NCBI RefSeq assembly: GCF_900119315.1
Contig: NZ_LT827010.1
Coordinates: forward strand, 1,782,001 to 1,846,000
Length of the DNA: 64,000 bases
Direction: 5' to 3'
Origin: Actinoplanes sp. SE50/110
Lineage (GTDB): Bacteria; Actinomycetota; Actinomycetes; Mycobacteriales; Micromonosporaceae
A model generated the notes under the pieces. The model was not told where the DNA came from. It saw only the letters and a program-made list of their open reading frames with translations, and did no database searches. Position numbers and translations under genes: made by a program. Below are positions 8,148-16,305 of this stretch, one piece after another. How positions within the stretch are numbered: the first letter of the stretch is position 1; each line of letters opens with the position of its first letter.

Positions 8148-9084
8148 CCGCGACGACCTCCTGAGCACAGCCCCAGGAGAGGGTGACCCCGCCGCCGCCG
8201 TGCCCGTAGTTGTGGATCACGTGCGGGTGGGTCTCGTCCGGCCCGATCCGGACCCGGTCGCGCACCGGGCGCAGCCCCACGTGATGACGCAGGACTTGGA
8301 CGCCGGCCAGGCGCGGCTCGGCCGCCGTGCAGCGGTCCAGGATCGCCCGGGCCGCCGCCGGCTCCGGCAGGGTCGAGTAATCCCCGGTGCGCCGACTGCC
8401 GCCCAGCATCACCCGGTCGCCCTGCGGCAGCACGTAGGTGGTCAGGCCGTCCGCGTCGTCGTCGTGCTCGACGAAGAACTCGGTGATGCCGGGATTCCCG
8501 GTGACCAGCAGGTCGCCGCGGACCGGGGCGACCGGGTCGCCGGGGATGAGGTCGCGAGCGCCCAGACCGGTGCAGTTCACCACCACCGGCCCGAAGCCCG
8601 GCAGGGCGGCCGCGGTGACCGGCTCGCCGATCGTCATCTCGACGCCGAACCCGGCCAGCCGGGCGCACAGGTGGTCGAGGTAGCGGCTCATGTCGATCAG
8701 CGGCACCCGGTAGCGCCAGCCGTTGGTGAAACCGGGCGGCAGCGTCGCCGGGTCACAGCGGCGCACGTCGTCCGGGCCGGCCCCGGGGCGCGGCGTCACC
8801 AGGTCGCCCCGGCTGGCCTCGACGCCGTCGACCAGCCGCACCCCGGTCCGCGGGTCGGCGGCCAGGTCGCGGAACACGGCCAGGGAGCGCAGCGCCCAGC
8901 CGAGCGCCCGCTCGTGAGCCACCAGGTGTGGACCCCAGATCGCGCCGGCCGCGCAGGACGTGGTGCGCCCCGGCGGATCGGCGCTGTGCACGCGCACCCC
9001 GAACCCCGCCTCGGCGAGGCACAGAGCGCTGGTCAGACCGGAGACCCCGGCGCCGATGACGACCACGTCCGCGCGCTGGCTCAT
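8110..9084 (-). CDS. D-amino-acid-oxidase-type FAD oxidoreductase
   Basis: About 324 residues from ATG 9084 (MSQRADVVVIGAGVSGL). The N-terminal dinucleotide-binding motif GAGVSG binds FAD. The C-terminal HNYGHGGGGVTLSWGCA closely follows the D-amino-acid oxidase signature, and GLRPVRDRVRI contains the Arg expected to hold the substrate carboxylate. VVNCTGLGARDL is also family-typical. It would oxidise D-amino acids to keto acids with release of hydrogen peroxide and ammonia. An upstream in-frame ATG (9192) adds 36 residues that do not look native. Its 3' end overlaps the GNAT gene. Confidence 0.85.
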   Translation of the reverse strand: MSQRADVVVIGAGVSGLTSALCLAEAGFGVRVHSADPPGRTTSCAAGAIWGPHLVAHERALGWALRSLAVFRDLAADPRTGVRLVDGVEASRGDLVTPRPGAGPDDVRRCDPATLPPGFTNGWRYRVPLIDMSRYLDHLCARLAGFGVEMTIGEPVTAAALPGFGPVVVNCTGLGARDLIPGDPVAPVRGDLLVTGNPGITEFFVEHDDDADGLTTYVLPQGDRVMLGGSRRTGDYSTLPEPAAARAILDRCTAAEPRLAGVQVLRHHVGLRPVRDRVRIGPDETHPHVIHNYGHGGGGVTLSWGCAQEVVAVTAAAARTIRPR

Positions 9085-9194
9085 CGGTCCAGCGTAGACG
9101 AACCGGGCGAAAGGATCGACGATCGACAGTGGATCCGGATGCGTAAGGTGACAATACGGGGACATTGCGCGATCGATGGTCGTGCGGTCCAATC

Positions 9195-9210
9195 GACTCC
9201 TGGAGGAGTC
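9195..9210. promoter_or_regulatory. 16-bp palindrome ahead of the SCO2521-type gene
   Basis: GACTCCT-GG-AGGAGTC, perfect 7-bp arms, 23 bp before the ATG at 9234. It could be an operator or an mRNA hairpin near the ribosome-binding site (GCGGGGGA). Confidence 0.35.
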
Positions 9211-9233
9211 TCCGATCGACGGCGGCGGGGGAC

Positions 9234-10175
9234 ATGCTGGTTCTGGGTGAGGTGCTCACTTCCTTGTTACCGACGTCCGCGGCCCTCCCGGCCGACGTCG
9301 GGGTGCGACTGCTCGCCCTGACCACCGGGGCGCAGGTGCTGCGGACCGACCGCCCGATGCCGTACGTGGTCTCACCGGACCGGCTGACCGGCGTGGATTG
9401 CCAGGTCCCGATCGGCGCCCGGCGCACGGCCCGGGCGATCGGGACGGTCACCACCCGGGCGTTGCTGGTCGGCGGTCACGTGTTGCAGTCCTCGGCCCGC
9501 ACCACGGCGGTGCGCAGCGAGCAGAACAGGCGGCTCCCCTGGTCGCACTATCTGGCCCGACCCCACACCGTCGAGATCGTCGGGAAACACCGGGAGCGGG
9601 ACACCGCCGAGGCGTACCTCGCCACCACGCCCGTCTCGCCGCTGCTCAACCTCGGGGCGATCGCCGGGCACACCGCGGAACGGGTCCGGGGCAGCTCGAT
9701 GATCGACTCCCGGGTGCCGTTCCGCAGCGGGCGGATCACGCTGCGCTGGACGGCGATGCTCGGCGACACCCAGCCGGACAGCGTCCGGTTCACCGTGGAG
9801 GGCGAGGGCCGCCGCACCGTCCGGGTGCACACCCGGGACGAGGACGCGCTGCCCGGCGTGGTGGCCCTCTGCGAGGACCTGGCGTTGCACGACTGGCTGC
9901 TGACCACGCTGACCGGCATGGTGGCCCGGGCGCCGCTGAGCGGCCCGCGCGCGCCGGCCGCGCTGGACCGGATCCGGCCGGCCCTCGACCACCTGCTGCA
10001 CCTCTGGATGCCGGGCGCCCGGCTGGAGGTCACCACCCGCCGGTTCTGGGACGAGCTGGAGCGGCATGCGGGCTTCGGCCGGCAGTGGACCGCCACCGTG
10101 CAGCGCATCCGCGACCACCTCGCGCTGAGCACCCTGCGGGAGCTGGGCCGGCTGACCGGATCGGCGGCGTCGTGA
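9234..10175 (+). CDS. SCO2521-family conserved protein of unknown function
   Basis: 313 residues from ATG 9234, which follows GCGGGGGA. The opening MLVLGEVLTSLLP and internal LLVGGHVLQSSARTTAVR and WSHYLARPHTVE agree with the actinobacterial family named after Streptomyces coelicolor SCO2521. No signal peptide, membrane helix or known catalytic motif was seen. The next gene overlaps its stop as GTGA, so the two are translationally coupled. SCO2522-2524-like genes converge on the pair, which keeps the whole set together although split over two strands. Function is not known. Confidence 0.7.
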   Translation: MLVLGEVLTSLLPTSAALPADVGVRLLALTTGAQVLRTDRPMPYVVSPDRLTGVDCQVPIGARRTARAIGTVTTRALLVGGHVLQSSARTTAVRSEQNRRLPWSHYLARPHTVEIVGKHRERDTAEAYLATTPVSPLLNLGAIAGHTAERVRGSSMIDSRVPFRSGRITLRWTAMLGDTQPDSVRFTVEGEGRRTVRVHTRDEDALPGVVALCEDLALHDWLLTTLTGMVARAPLSGPRAPAALDRIRPALDHLLHLWMPGARLEVTTRRFWDELERHAGFGRQWTATVQRIRDHLALSTLRELGRLTGSAAS

Positions 10176-11131
10176 ACCGGCTGTCCGCCACCAACGGCGA
10201 CCCCGGCGAGCGAGGCGTGTCCGAGGTGGTGCGCAAGGTCGGCGTCGCGCTGATCACCGGTGGCGTCGCCTTCGCCCTGACCAACCTGGCCCACCAGGAC
10301 CCGATACTGTCGGTCACCCTGTCCGTGCTGATCGGCGGCTCCGCACTGGTCGTGCAATTCCTCGTCGACTTCGAGAGCCGGCTGCGCGAGGTCCAGATCG
10401 GTCAGCGGGACCAGGCTCGGCAGATCCGCGAGTGCGTCGACGAGCGGTTCCGGGCGATCAGCGAGGCCACCGAGCTGTACGGGCTGATGGAGGACTCGAT
10501 GGTGCAGACCGAGGTGCTCAGCCAGCTGATCCGCCACTCCACCCGGATCGGACCGAACTCCTCCGCGCTGGCCCACCGGCTGGCCCAGCGGGAACTGCAC
10601 CGGATGGCCGAGTTCCTCAAGGAGCTCGGCGACGGCGGCGAGGCCATCTACGACGGGGAGGACCGGGACTGGCTGCTCGGCCTGACCTGCTCGGCCGAGA
10701 AGTGCATCGACGCCACCAGCCTGACCACCGTCGACGGCGGCGGGATGTGGTCCACCGACCTCGGGCAGCGCTATCTGGACGCGCAGCGGGAGGCGGTGCA
10801 GCGCGGCGTCCGGGTCCGCCGGATCTTCATCCTGGACCGGCCCGACCCGCAGGGCGCCGACCGGCTCGACGAGGTGTACCGGCAGCACGCGGACATCGGC
10901 GTGGAGGTGCGGGTGCTCGACTCCGCCGCGGCCGGCCAGCTGCGCCGGACGTCGCTGTTCGACTTCATCCTGTTCGACGGGGTGATCGGCTACGAGGTGA
11001 CCACCGGCTCGTGGATCGACGAGAGCGCCCCGCCGATCGTGGTGAACACCCGGCTGGTGCTGCGGCCGAGCCGGGTCGAGGAGCGGCGCGACCGGTTCAG
11101 TCAGCTGTGGGAGGCGGCCCGGCCGCGCTGA
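10172..11131 (+). CDS. Membrane-anchored coiled-coil protein with PLD-like C-terminal domain
   Basis: 319 residues from GTG 10172, overlapping the previous stop by 4 bp. Two hydrophobic helices (about 23-41 and 45-66) are followed by a charged, probably coiled-coil stretch (67-110) and a cytoplasmic domain. Segments such as RYLDAQREAVQRGVRVRRIF and SLFDFILFDGVIGYEV resemble the phospholipase-D-like fold seen in some sensor and effector proteins. The catalytic HxKx4D motif is absent. It is the only membrane component of the SCO2521-2524-type locus, so it may anchor or signal for the others; this is inference. Confidence 0.55.
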   Translation: MNRLSATNGDPGERGVSEVVRKVGVALITGGVAFALTNLAHQDPILSVTLSVLIGGSALVVQFLVDFESRLREVQIGQRDQARQIRECVDERFRAISEATELYGLMEDSMVQTEVLSQLIRHSTRIGPNSSALAHRLAQRELHRMAEFLKELGDGGEAIYDGEDRDWLLGLTCSAEKCIDATSLTTVDGGGMWSTDLGQRYLDAQREAVQRGVRVRRIFILDRPDPQGADRLDEVYRQHADIGVEVRVLDSAAAGQLRRTSLFDFILFDGVIGYEVTTGSWIDESAPPIVVNTRLVLRPSRVEERRDRFSQLWEAARPR

Positions 11132-11144
11132 CCGGGCGCGGCGC

Positions 11145-12125
11145 TCAGACCAGGCGGGCCGTCTCGCCGTCGAAGACGTACGCGATCCGCTCGAGAAGGT
11201 TGTCGGACAGGGCGAAGCCCTCACCCGCCGCCCGGCGGGCGACCTGCAGCCGCACCTCCTCGTCGACCGCGACCTGGCTGAGCACGATGCCCACCGCGGT
11301 CTCGATGTTGAGGAACCGGCGGGCCAGGACCGAGTGCGTCCGGTACGCGTGGAACGGCGCGGCGGCCGCGTTGAGCTGCAGCACCGCCGGCATCTCGGCC
11401 CAGGTGGCCGGGATCTCCCCGGCGGGCCGGGCCGGGGCCACCGGGCGCCCGTGGTGGCGCAACAGGCCCAGACGCATCAGCTGCCACACCGCGGCCAGGT
11501 GGGGGCAGGCCCAGAGCCGCGAGCCGGACACCGTCGAGAAGATCTCCACGGCGAAGAAGACGGAATGCCGGTTGCGCGCGTTCTCGGTCGGCCGGGCCGG
11601 GCCGGTGCGCGCGCTCATCGCGGGCGGCGCCGCGGCGCCCGGCGGCCAGTCGCCGTTGGTCAGCCAGCCACTCTCCTGCGGCGGCTGCCACACCCCGTCG
11701 GTGCCGGGCGGCGGGTCGGCGACCAGGCGGTCCAGGACCAGCTCGGCCGGGCTGACCTCGCCGGCCCGGGCGCAGCCCGCCTCCCGGGCCAGGTAGTCGA
11801 TCGTGAGATCGTTCTCCGCGGCGGCCTTGACCAGCTCGTCGACGACCGCGGCCGGTGGATCCTCGAACCGGTCGAAGTAGTCGTCGATCATGAAGCAGGT
11901 GCTGACCCGGGGCGTGCGCCCGGGCTCGAGCATGCCGGCCAGGCGGTCCCGCGCGGCGGCCACGTACGGCCGGATCTGCCGGAAGTGCCGGCGGAACTGC
12001 TCGATGCCGCCGGCGAAATCCTCCTTGTACAGGTGGCCCAGCTCGATCGAGAGGTGCGCCAGCGGCAACTGCTCGACGCGCGGCTGCGCCGACCGCTCCT
12101 CGTAGTGTGCCTGCGGGCCGGTCAC
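11145..12125 (-). CDS. SCO2522-family conserved protein
   Basis: 326 residues starting at GTG 12125, whose GTGA overlaps the stop of the P-loop gene. The N-terminal LPLAHLSIELGHLY and the segment RVSTCFMIDDYF (about 84-95) match the SCO2522 family of actinobacteria. No catalytic motif or signal peptide can be assigned. It is last of three coupled genes (13027-14880, 12122-13030, this one). Its 3' end lies 13 bp from the converging membrane protein gene without an obvious terminator. Confidence 0.7.
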   Translation of the reverse strand: MTGPQAHYEERSAQPRVEQLPLAHLSIELGHLYKEDFAGGIEQFRRHFRQIRPYVAAARDRLAGMLEPGRTPRVSTCFMIDDYFDRFEDPPAAVVDELVKAAAENDLTIDYLAREAGCARAGEVSPAELVLDRLVADPPPGTDGVWQPPQESGWLTNGDWPPGAAAPPAMSARTGPARPTENARNRHSVFFAVEIFSTVSGSRLWACPHLAAVWQLMRLGLLRHHGRPVAPARPAGEIPATWAEMPAVLQLNAAAAPFHAYRTHSVLARRFLNIETAVGIVLSQVAVDEEVRLQVARRAAGEGFALSDNLLERIAYVFDGETARLV

Positions 12126-13030
12126 CGGTCGTCCCACACGTCGTCGTCGACGATCAGCTGGGCCAGCTCGGCGAAGGCGTCGGCGGTGGCCCGGTTGGCG
12201 ATCCGGCTGACCGTCAGGTCGTGGTTGGTGATCAGCTGCTCGCGCCACTGCAGCACCGGGTCCAGCGGCACCGAGCCGAGCAGGTAGAGCGCGCCGGCGC
12301 CGCGCTCCCGGGCGAGGTTCTGCAGGTCACCGTTCCAGTCCTTGACCCAGGCGGCCTGCTCCGCGGTGAGGCCCTGCGCGGCTGGGCTGACCATCGCCGT
12401 CCGGACGAACCGCAGCTGGCCGAGCAGTCGCTCCCGGTCGTGGCCCAGGGTCAGTCCGGTGGCCAGGATGCCGTGCTCGCCGTAGACCAGGCTGGCCGCC
12501 GCCTGGATGTGCTGCTGGGTCCAGCGGTGGTAGACCAACCAGCGGGTGGTCGGCGCGGGCTGCACGCCGGCCATCGCGGCGAGCGCCATCTGCAACGCGT
12601 ACGACCGGCCGGCGCTCAGATCCACGAACACCACGTCGAACTCCTGATCCAGCCGGACCAGCAGTTCCTTGCAGCGACGGATCATCTCCGGGGTGCTGGG
12701 GAACTCGCCGCCGCCGCTGTCGCCGGGCAGCAGGGTCAGCCGGCCCGCGCCCAGCGGCCGCTCCCGCATGCTCAGCCGCTCCGAATCGGCGAACACGTCG
12801 CAGCGGTGCGGGTCGGCCACCGTGCCCAGCAGGTAGGAGTGCAGGCCGCCGCCGTCCACCACGAGCTTGCCGGTGTCCACGTCGAAAACCGCGCCGGCGG
12901 TCGGCGACCCGAAGTCGAAATCCAGGTAGCAGACGTCGTGGCCGCCCAGCGCGCACTGGTAGGCCACGTTGCTGGTGGTGACCGAACGCCCGGTGCCCCC
13001 CTTGTCGGAGGTCGCGAAGACCAGCATCAC
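12122..13030 (-). CDS. SCO2523-family ParA/MinD-like protein with variant P-loop
   Basis: 302 residues. The N-terminus MLVFATSDKGGTGRSVTTSN is a deviant Walker A box of the ParA/MinD type in which the usual second lysine (KGGxGK) is Arg. The signature first lysine is kept. LDFDFGSPTAG follows as the Walker A'-like strand and VVFVDLSAGRS as Walker B. Such ATPases switch between dimer and monomer on membranes or DNA, but the K-to-R change may alter hydrolysis. Start GTG 13030 overlaps the upstream stop. An ATG follows directly at 13027. Confidence 0.72.
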   Translation of the reverse strand: MMLVFATSDKGGTGRSVTTSNVAYQCALGGHDVCYLDFDFGSPTAGAVFDVDTGKLVVDGGGLHSYLLGTVADPHRCDVFADSERLSMRERPLGAGRLTLLPGDSGGGEFPSTPEMIRRCKELLVRLDQEFDVVFVDLSAGRSYALQMALAAMAGVQPAPTTRWLVYHRWTQQHIQAAASLVYGEHGILATGLTLGHDRERLLGQLRFVRTAMVSPAAQGLTAEQAAWVKDWNGDLQNLARERGAGALYLLGSVPLDPVLQWREQLITNHDLTVSRIANRATADAFAELAQLIVDDDVWDDR

Positions 13031-14880
13031 GACTCGCCGTCGAGGTCGCTGCGGGCCGCGGCGAACCGGTCCAGGCGCAGCAGCACGTCACTGGCGAGCG
13101 CGGCCGCGGTGCCCGGCTTCTCGTCCAGGACGGACCGGGCGCGCTGGAGCCGGGACTGCAGCTCCTGCAACTCGGTGCGCATCGCCTGACCCCCGTTCGG
13201 TGAGCCCTGCAGCAGCTCCTGGTCGTAGAGATGGTCGGCCTCGCTGAGCAGGTCACCGGCATGGTCGGTGAGCCGGGTGCTGCGCAGTGGCGGCGAGCTG
13301 AGCACCTCGGCCGCGGTCACCAGGCAGTCGACCACCCGCTTGGTGTGATACCAGGACGGCGCGTCGTACCGGACGTCGTAGTCCTCGAAGACCAGGCTGG
13401 GCTGGTCCCAGAGCCCGCGCCGGCGCTCACCGGGCAGCCGCCGGCTGTCCAGCTGTCCCCAGATCTCGTCGGCCAGCTCCAGCATCCGGCCGCGCAGATC
13501 CGGGTCGCCGAGCAGGCCGGCCAGGCTGATCGTCCGCTTGAGCAGCAGCGGTGCGAAATCCGACAGATACCACGTGAGGGCCGGGCCGATGTCGGCGTCG
13601 CTGCCCCCCAGCTCGATCGGGAAGCCCGGCGCGTGCACCTGATAGGACTTGTCCCCGGCGTAGACCCGGCGGGTGATCCGCGACCGGTTCGCCAGCTCCT
13701 CCAGGACCAGGCCGACCCGGTCCAGATCGACGTCCCGGGCCCGCTTGCGGACCAGGTCCTGCACCACGATCGAGGAGACGTGCAGGCTGTAGTACTCCGA
13801 CTCGTTCTCGGTGATGCGCTGCCAGGGGATGTCCTCCAGGGGCCAGCGGGCACCGCCGATGTTCGCGGTGGCGATCGTCGACCAGTACGACTGGGTGAGG
13901 TCCCAGCGCAGCTGCAGCCCCTGGGACAGGCGCAGCTGCTCCTCGTTGAGCAGGCCGAGCTGCCGGGTCCGCGGGGAGAGCAGCGTCTCGATGGCGTCCA
14001 GGGCGAGCGCGGTGAAGTAGATGTACGGTGCCGGCTCGGCGAAACCGGCGGGCTGATCGCCGACCTTCTCGCTGGTCACGATCGCCGGCGCGTCGCGGAC
14101 CACGCCCCAGCTCCAGCCGCACTCGAACAGTCGGTCCGGGTGGTCCAGGTCGTCGGCCAGGCCGGCGCCGGAACCCATCGTGACGTCCCGCAGGCTGGCC
14201 CGGATCTCCTGCAGCGACTCCTGGATCAGCGGCACGATCCGGCGGGTGGCCAGCCCGCGCTGGTTCACCGTGCGGACCAGGGCGCGGCCCTCGCGGGAGT
14301 CCACCTCGAAGATGTCCACCGTGAAGCTGCGCAGCAGGCCGATCATCGCGGCGGTCAGCCGCTTGCTGGCCATCGCCTCGAGCTTGTCGATGTCGGCGCG
14401 GGCGCTGCGGCGTTTCAGATTGCTCCGGAACTGGCGGGCGAAACCGATGATGGCCAGCGACAGCGAGAGCGAGATGGCGAACGAGTCGACCACCGGCTGG
14501 GCCAGCTGCTCGGGACTGGGCTTCTCCTCCTGCGTCTCGGCGACCCGGAAGTAGCCCTCGGCCGCGAAGGTCGGGGTGCCGGTCGCGTCGGTGTACGTCG
14601 TCAGATACTCCTCGACGACCCGGAGCAGGGTGATCGGGATGTCCAGCCGGCCGCCGAGCGCGCGCATCGCGTCCAGCACGTCGTCCTCCACCCGATCCGG
14701 CTGGTCCAGGGTGAACGCCCGGATCGTGGTGGCCGGGCCGAGAATGCAGAGCAGCTGCTCGGCGTCGCTGATCGAATTGCGCCCGTCGCGGCCGCCCCAG
14801 TGCCATCGGCCGTCCCGGAACGAGTAGTCGAGCACCGCCTGCCAGATCTCCAGCAGCTGCTGCCGTGGCTGGACCCTCAT
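13027..14880 (-). CDS. SCO2524-family large conserved protein
   Basis: 617 residues from ATG 14880 (MRVQPRQQLLEIWQAV). A GTG at 14898 would add six residues. The chosen ATG has AGGTGG six bases upstream and matches the family start. The conserved WGGRDGRNSISDAEQLLC lies near the N-terminus. The middle is acidic and helical, and a hydrophobic stretch near 160-180 (SFAISLSLSLAIIGFARQF) might touch the membrane. It is the first gene of the coupled minus-strand operon. No enzymatic motif was recognised, and function is unknown across the family. Confidence 0.7.
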   Translation of the reverse strand: MRVQPRQQLLEIWQAVLDYSFRDGRWHWGGRDGRNSISDAEQLLCILGPATTIRAFTLDQPDRVEDDVLDAMRALGGRLDIPITLLRVVEEYLTTYTDATGTPTFAAEGYFRVAETQEEKPSPEQLAQPVVDSFAISLSLSLAIIGFARQFRSNLKRRSARADIDKLEAMASKRLTAAMIGLLRSFTVDIFEVDSREGRALVRTVNQRGLATRRIVPLIQESLQEIRASLRDVTMGSGAGLADDLDHPDRLFECGWSWGVVRDAPAIVTSEKVGDQPAGFAEPAPYIYFTALALDAIETLLSPRTRQLGLLNEEQLRLSQGLQLRWDLTQSYWSTIATANIGGARWPLEDIPWQRITENESEYYSLHVSSIVVQDLVRKRARDVDLDRVGLVLEELANRSRITRRVYAGDKSYQVHAPGFPIELGGSDADIGPALTWYLSDFAPLLLKRTISLAGLLGDPDLRGRMLELADEIWGQLDSRRLPGERRRGLWDQPSLVFEDYDVRYDAPSWYHTKRVVDCLVTAAEVLSSPPLRSTRLTDHAGDLLSEADHLYDQELLQGSPNGGQAMRTELQELQSRLQRARSVLDEKPGTAAALASDVLLRLDRFAAARSDLDGES

Positions 14881-14912
14881 CGGCGACCACCTATTCACTA
14901 GCTCCCGGAGCC

Positions 14913-14918
14913 AGTTTA
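14913..14918 (-). promoter_or_regulatory. Candidate -10 box for the SCO2524-2522-type operon
   Basis: On the minus strand TAAACT sits in an AT-rich pocket (TTTATAAAC), unusual in this GC-rich sequence. A transcript from here would have a leader of about 26 nt to ATG 14880. No good -35 was seen. Confidence 0.35.
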
Positions 14919-14976
14919 TAAACCCGACGCCAGGTACGGGAATGGCCGAAAAGCACCATCCCGTACGGCAGGGCGT

Positions 14977-15654
14977 CTAGTAGTAGATAGCGATCTTGGA
15001 GCCGTTGTCCTCCTCGGGCGGGCTGGGGAAGGACAGTGCGGTGCCGGTGGCGACGCGGTGGGCGGTCCAGGCGACCGCGGCCGCGTCCAGGATGTCGTCG
15101 GGGGGCGCCTGCCCGGCCGGGCCGAGCCGGTCCGGCAGGGTGATGCCGTGCCGGGCCAGCAGTTCCCGGCGACGCGACTGGCCGCTCCAGGTCTTCTTGG
15201 CGTACGGCAGCGGCTCGCCGGCCATGGTGCGGAAGGAGACCTCCGGGTGGGCCTCGAAGAGCAGGCCCGGGTGGCGTTCCCAGATCGCGTTCGCCTCCAG
15301 CAGCTTGGGCCGCAGCGCCCAGGACTGACGGCTGAGCCCGGCGCCGGTCAGCTCGCGGCAGAGCCGGTTGGCGGCCGCGAAGTCCGGCTCCGCCCAGACC
15401 GCGCGCGGCGGCACCCGGAAGACGCTGCCGCGCCGGGGGCCGAGCTGGTCGGCGGCCAGCGTGTCGGCGGCCCGCCAGCGGTCGGGCAGCATGCCGAGGG
15501 GGATGTCGACGCCGATCACCGCGGCGCCCGAGCTGCCCGCGACGATCTCGTAGAGCGTCGAGGCGAGCACCGCGCGCCCGAAGGCGCCGTCGCGGAGCTC
15601 GACCCCGACCCAGCCGAGCGCGTACGCGTCGACCCCGATCACATGGATGCTCAT
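14977..15654 (-). CDS. DUF429 domain protein
   Basis: 225 residues beginning MSIHVIGVDAYALGWVGVEL, with VIGVDIPLGMLP and FEAHPEVSFRTMAG, the conserved blocks of the DUF429 (COG4923) family. The paired acidic strands (GVDAYALGW, GVDIPLG) suggest an RNase-H-like fold, but no function has been shown that I know of. It follows the peroxidase gene by 10 bp on the same strand and is probably co-transcribed with it. Confidence 0.8.
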   Translation of the reverse strand: MSIHVIGVDAYALGWVGVELRDGAFGRAVLASTLYEIVAGSSGAAVIGVDIPLGMLPDRWRAADTLAADQLGPRRGSVFRVPPRAVWAEPDFAAANRLCRELTGAGLSRQSWALRPKLLEANAIWERHPGLLFEAHPEVSFRTMAGEPLPYAKKTWSGQSRRRELLARHGITLPDRLGPAGQAPPDDILDAAAVAWTAHRVATGTALSFPSPPEEDNGSKIAIYY

Positions 15655-15664
15655 CGCGCTGCAC

Positions 15665-16135
15665 TCAGTGGGGCAGCAGCTTCTCGATGGTCGCGACGAG
15701 CTCCGGGTCGTCGGGTTCGACCCCGGGCGCGAAGCGGGCGGCGACCGTGCCGTCCGGGGCGACCACGAACTTCTCGAAGTTCCACTGGATGTCCGGGCCG
15801 TCGCCGACGAGTCCCTGATAGAGCGGGTGCCGGCCGGCGCCGTTCACCTCGATCTTCGCGGTCATCGGGAACGTGACGCCGTAGGTGGCCCGGCAGAATT
15901 CGTCGATCTCGGTGGCGGTGCCGGGCTCCTGGTGGCCGAACTGGTCACAGGGGGCGCCGAGCACGACCAGGCCGCGGTCGCGGTAGGTGTCGTAGAGGGG
16001 CTGCAACTTGTCGTACTGCGGGGTCAGTCCGCAGCGCGAGGCCACATTGACCACCAGGAGCACCGATCCGCGGTAGCGGTCCAAATCGGTCGTGCCGCCG
16101 GTGAGTGCGTCAATGTCGACGTCGAAGATGGTCAT
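15665..16135 (-). CDS. Glutathione-peroxidase-family thiol peroxidase
   Basis: 156 residues, normal for bacterial members, which usually use thioredoxin rather than glutathione. The peroxidatic Cys is in NVASRCGLTPQYDKL (Cys35). The second block APCDQFGHQEPG has Asp where most members have Asn (PCNQF), and the third, IQWNFEKFVV, supplies the Trp and Asn of the active site. It reduces hydrogen and organic peroxides in the cytoplasm. It is the first gene of a probable two-gene unit with the DUF429 gene. Confidence 0.88.
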   Translation of the reverse strand: MTIFDVDIDALTGGTTDLDRYRGSVLLVVNVASRCGLTPQYDKLQPLYDTYRDRGLVVLGAPCDQFGHQEPGTATEIDEFCRATYGVTFPMTAKIEVNGAGRHPLYQGLVGDGPDIQWNFEKFVVAPDGTVAARFAPGVEPDDPELVATIEKLLPH

Positions 16136-16225
16136 GACGAGAGCCTACGCGGTGTAGCCGTGCGAATGCACGCCGTGTTCATCCCCTGGGCTCTGTTAAA
16201 GGGAGCTTAAAGGTCTTCATCACTC

Positions 16226-16255
16226 TTGACTGGTGTTAATCGATGTGACTACGGT
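16226..16255 (+). promoter_or_regulatory. Candidate promoter of the chitinase gene
   Basis: TTGACT, an 18-bp spacer and TACGGT resemble a vegetative -35/-10 pair. Just downstream TTTCC-TTT-GGAAA (about 16267-16279) forms a small AT-rich inverted repeat, and TTAGAGGAGA precedes the GTG start. The 12-bp direct repeats known from Streptomyces chitinase promoters were not seen. Confidence 0.5.
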
Positions 16256-16305
16256 CTCTCTAACTTTTCCTTTGGAAAGTTTCCTAAGAATTAGAGGAGA
16301 CCCAC

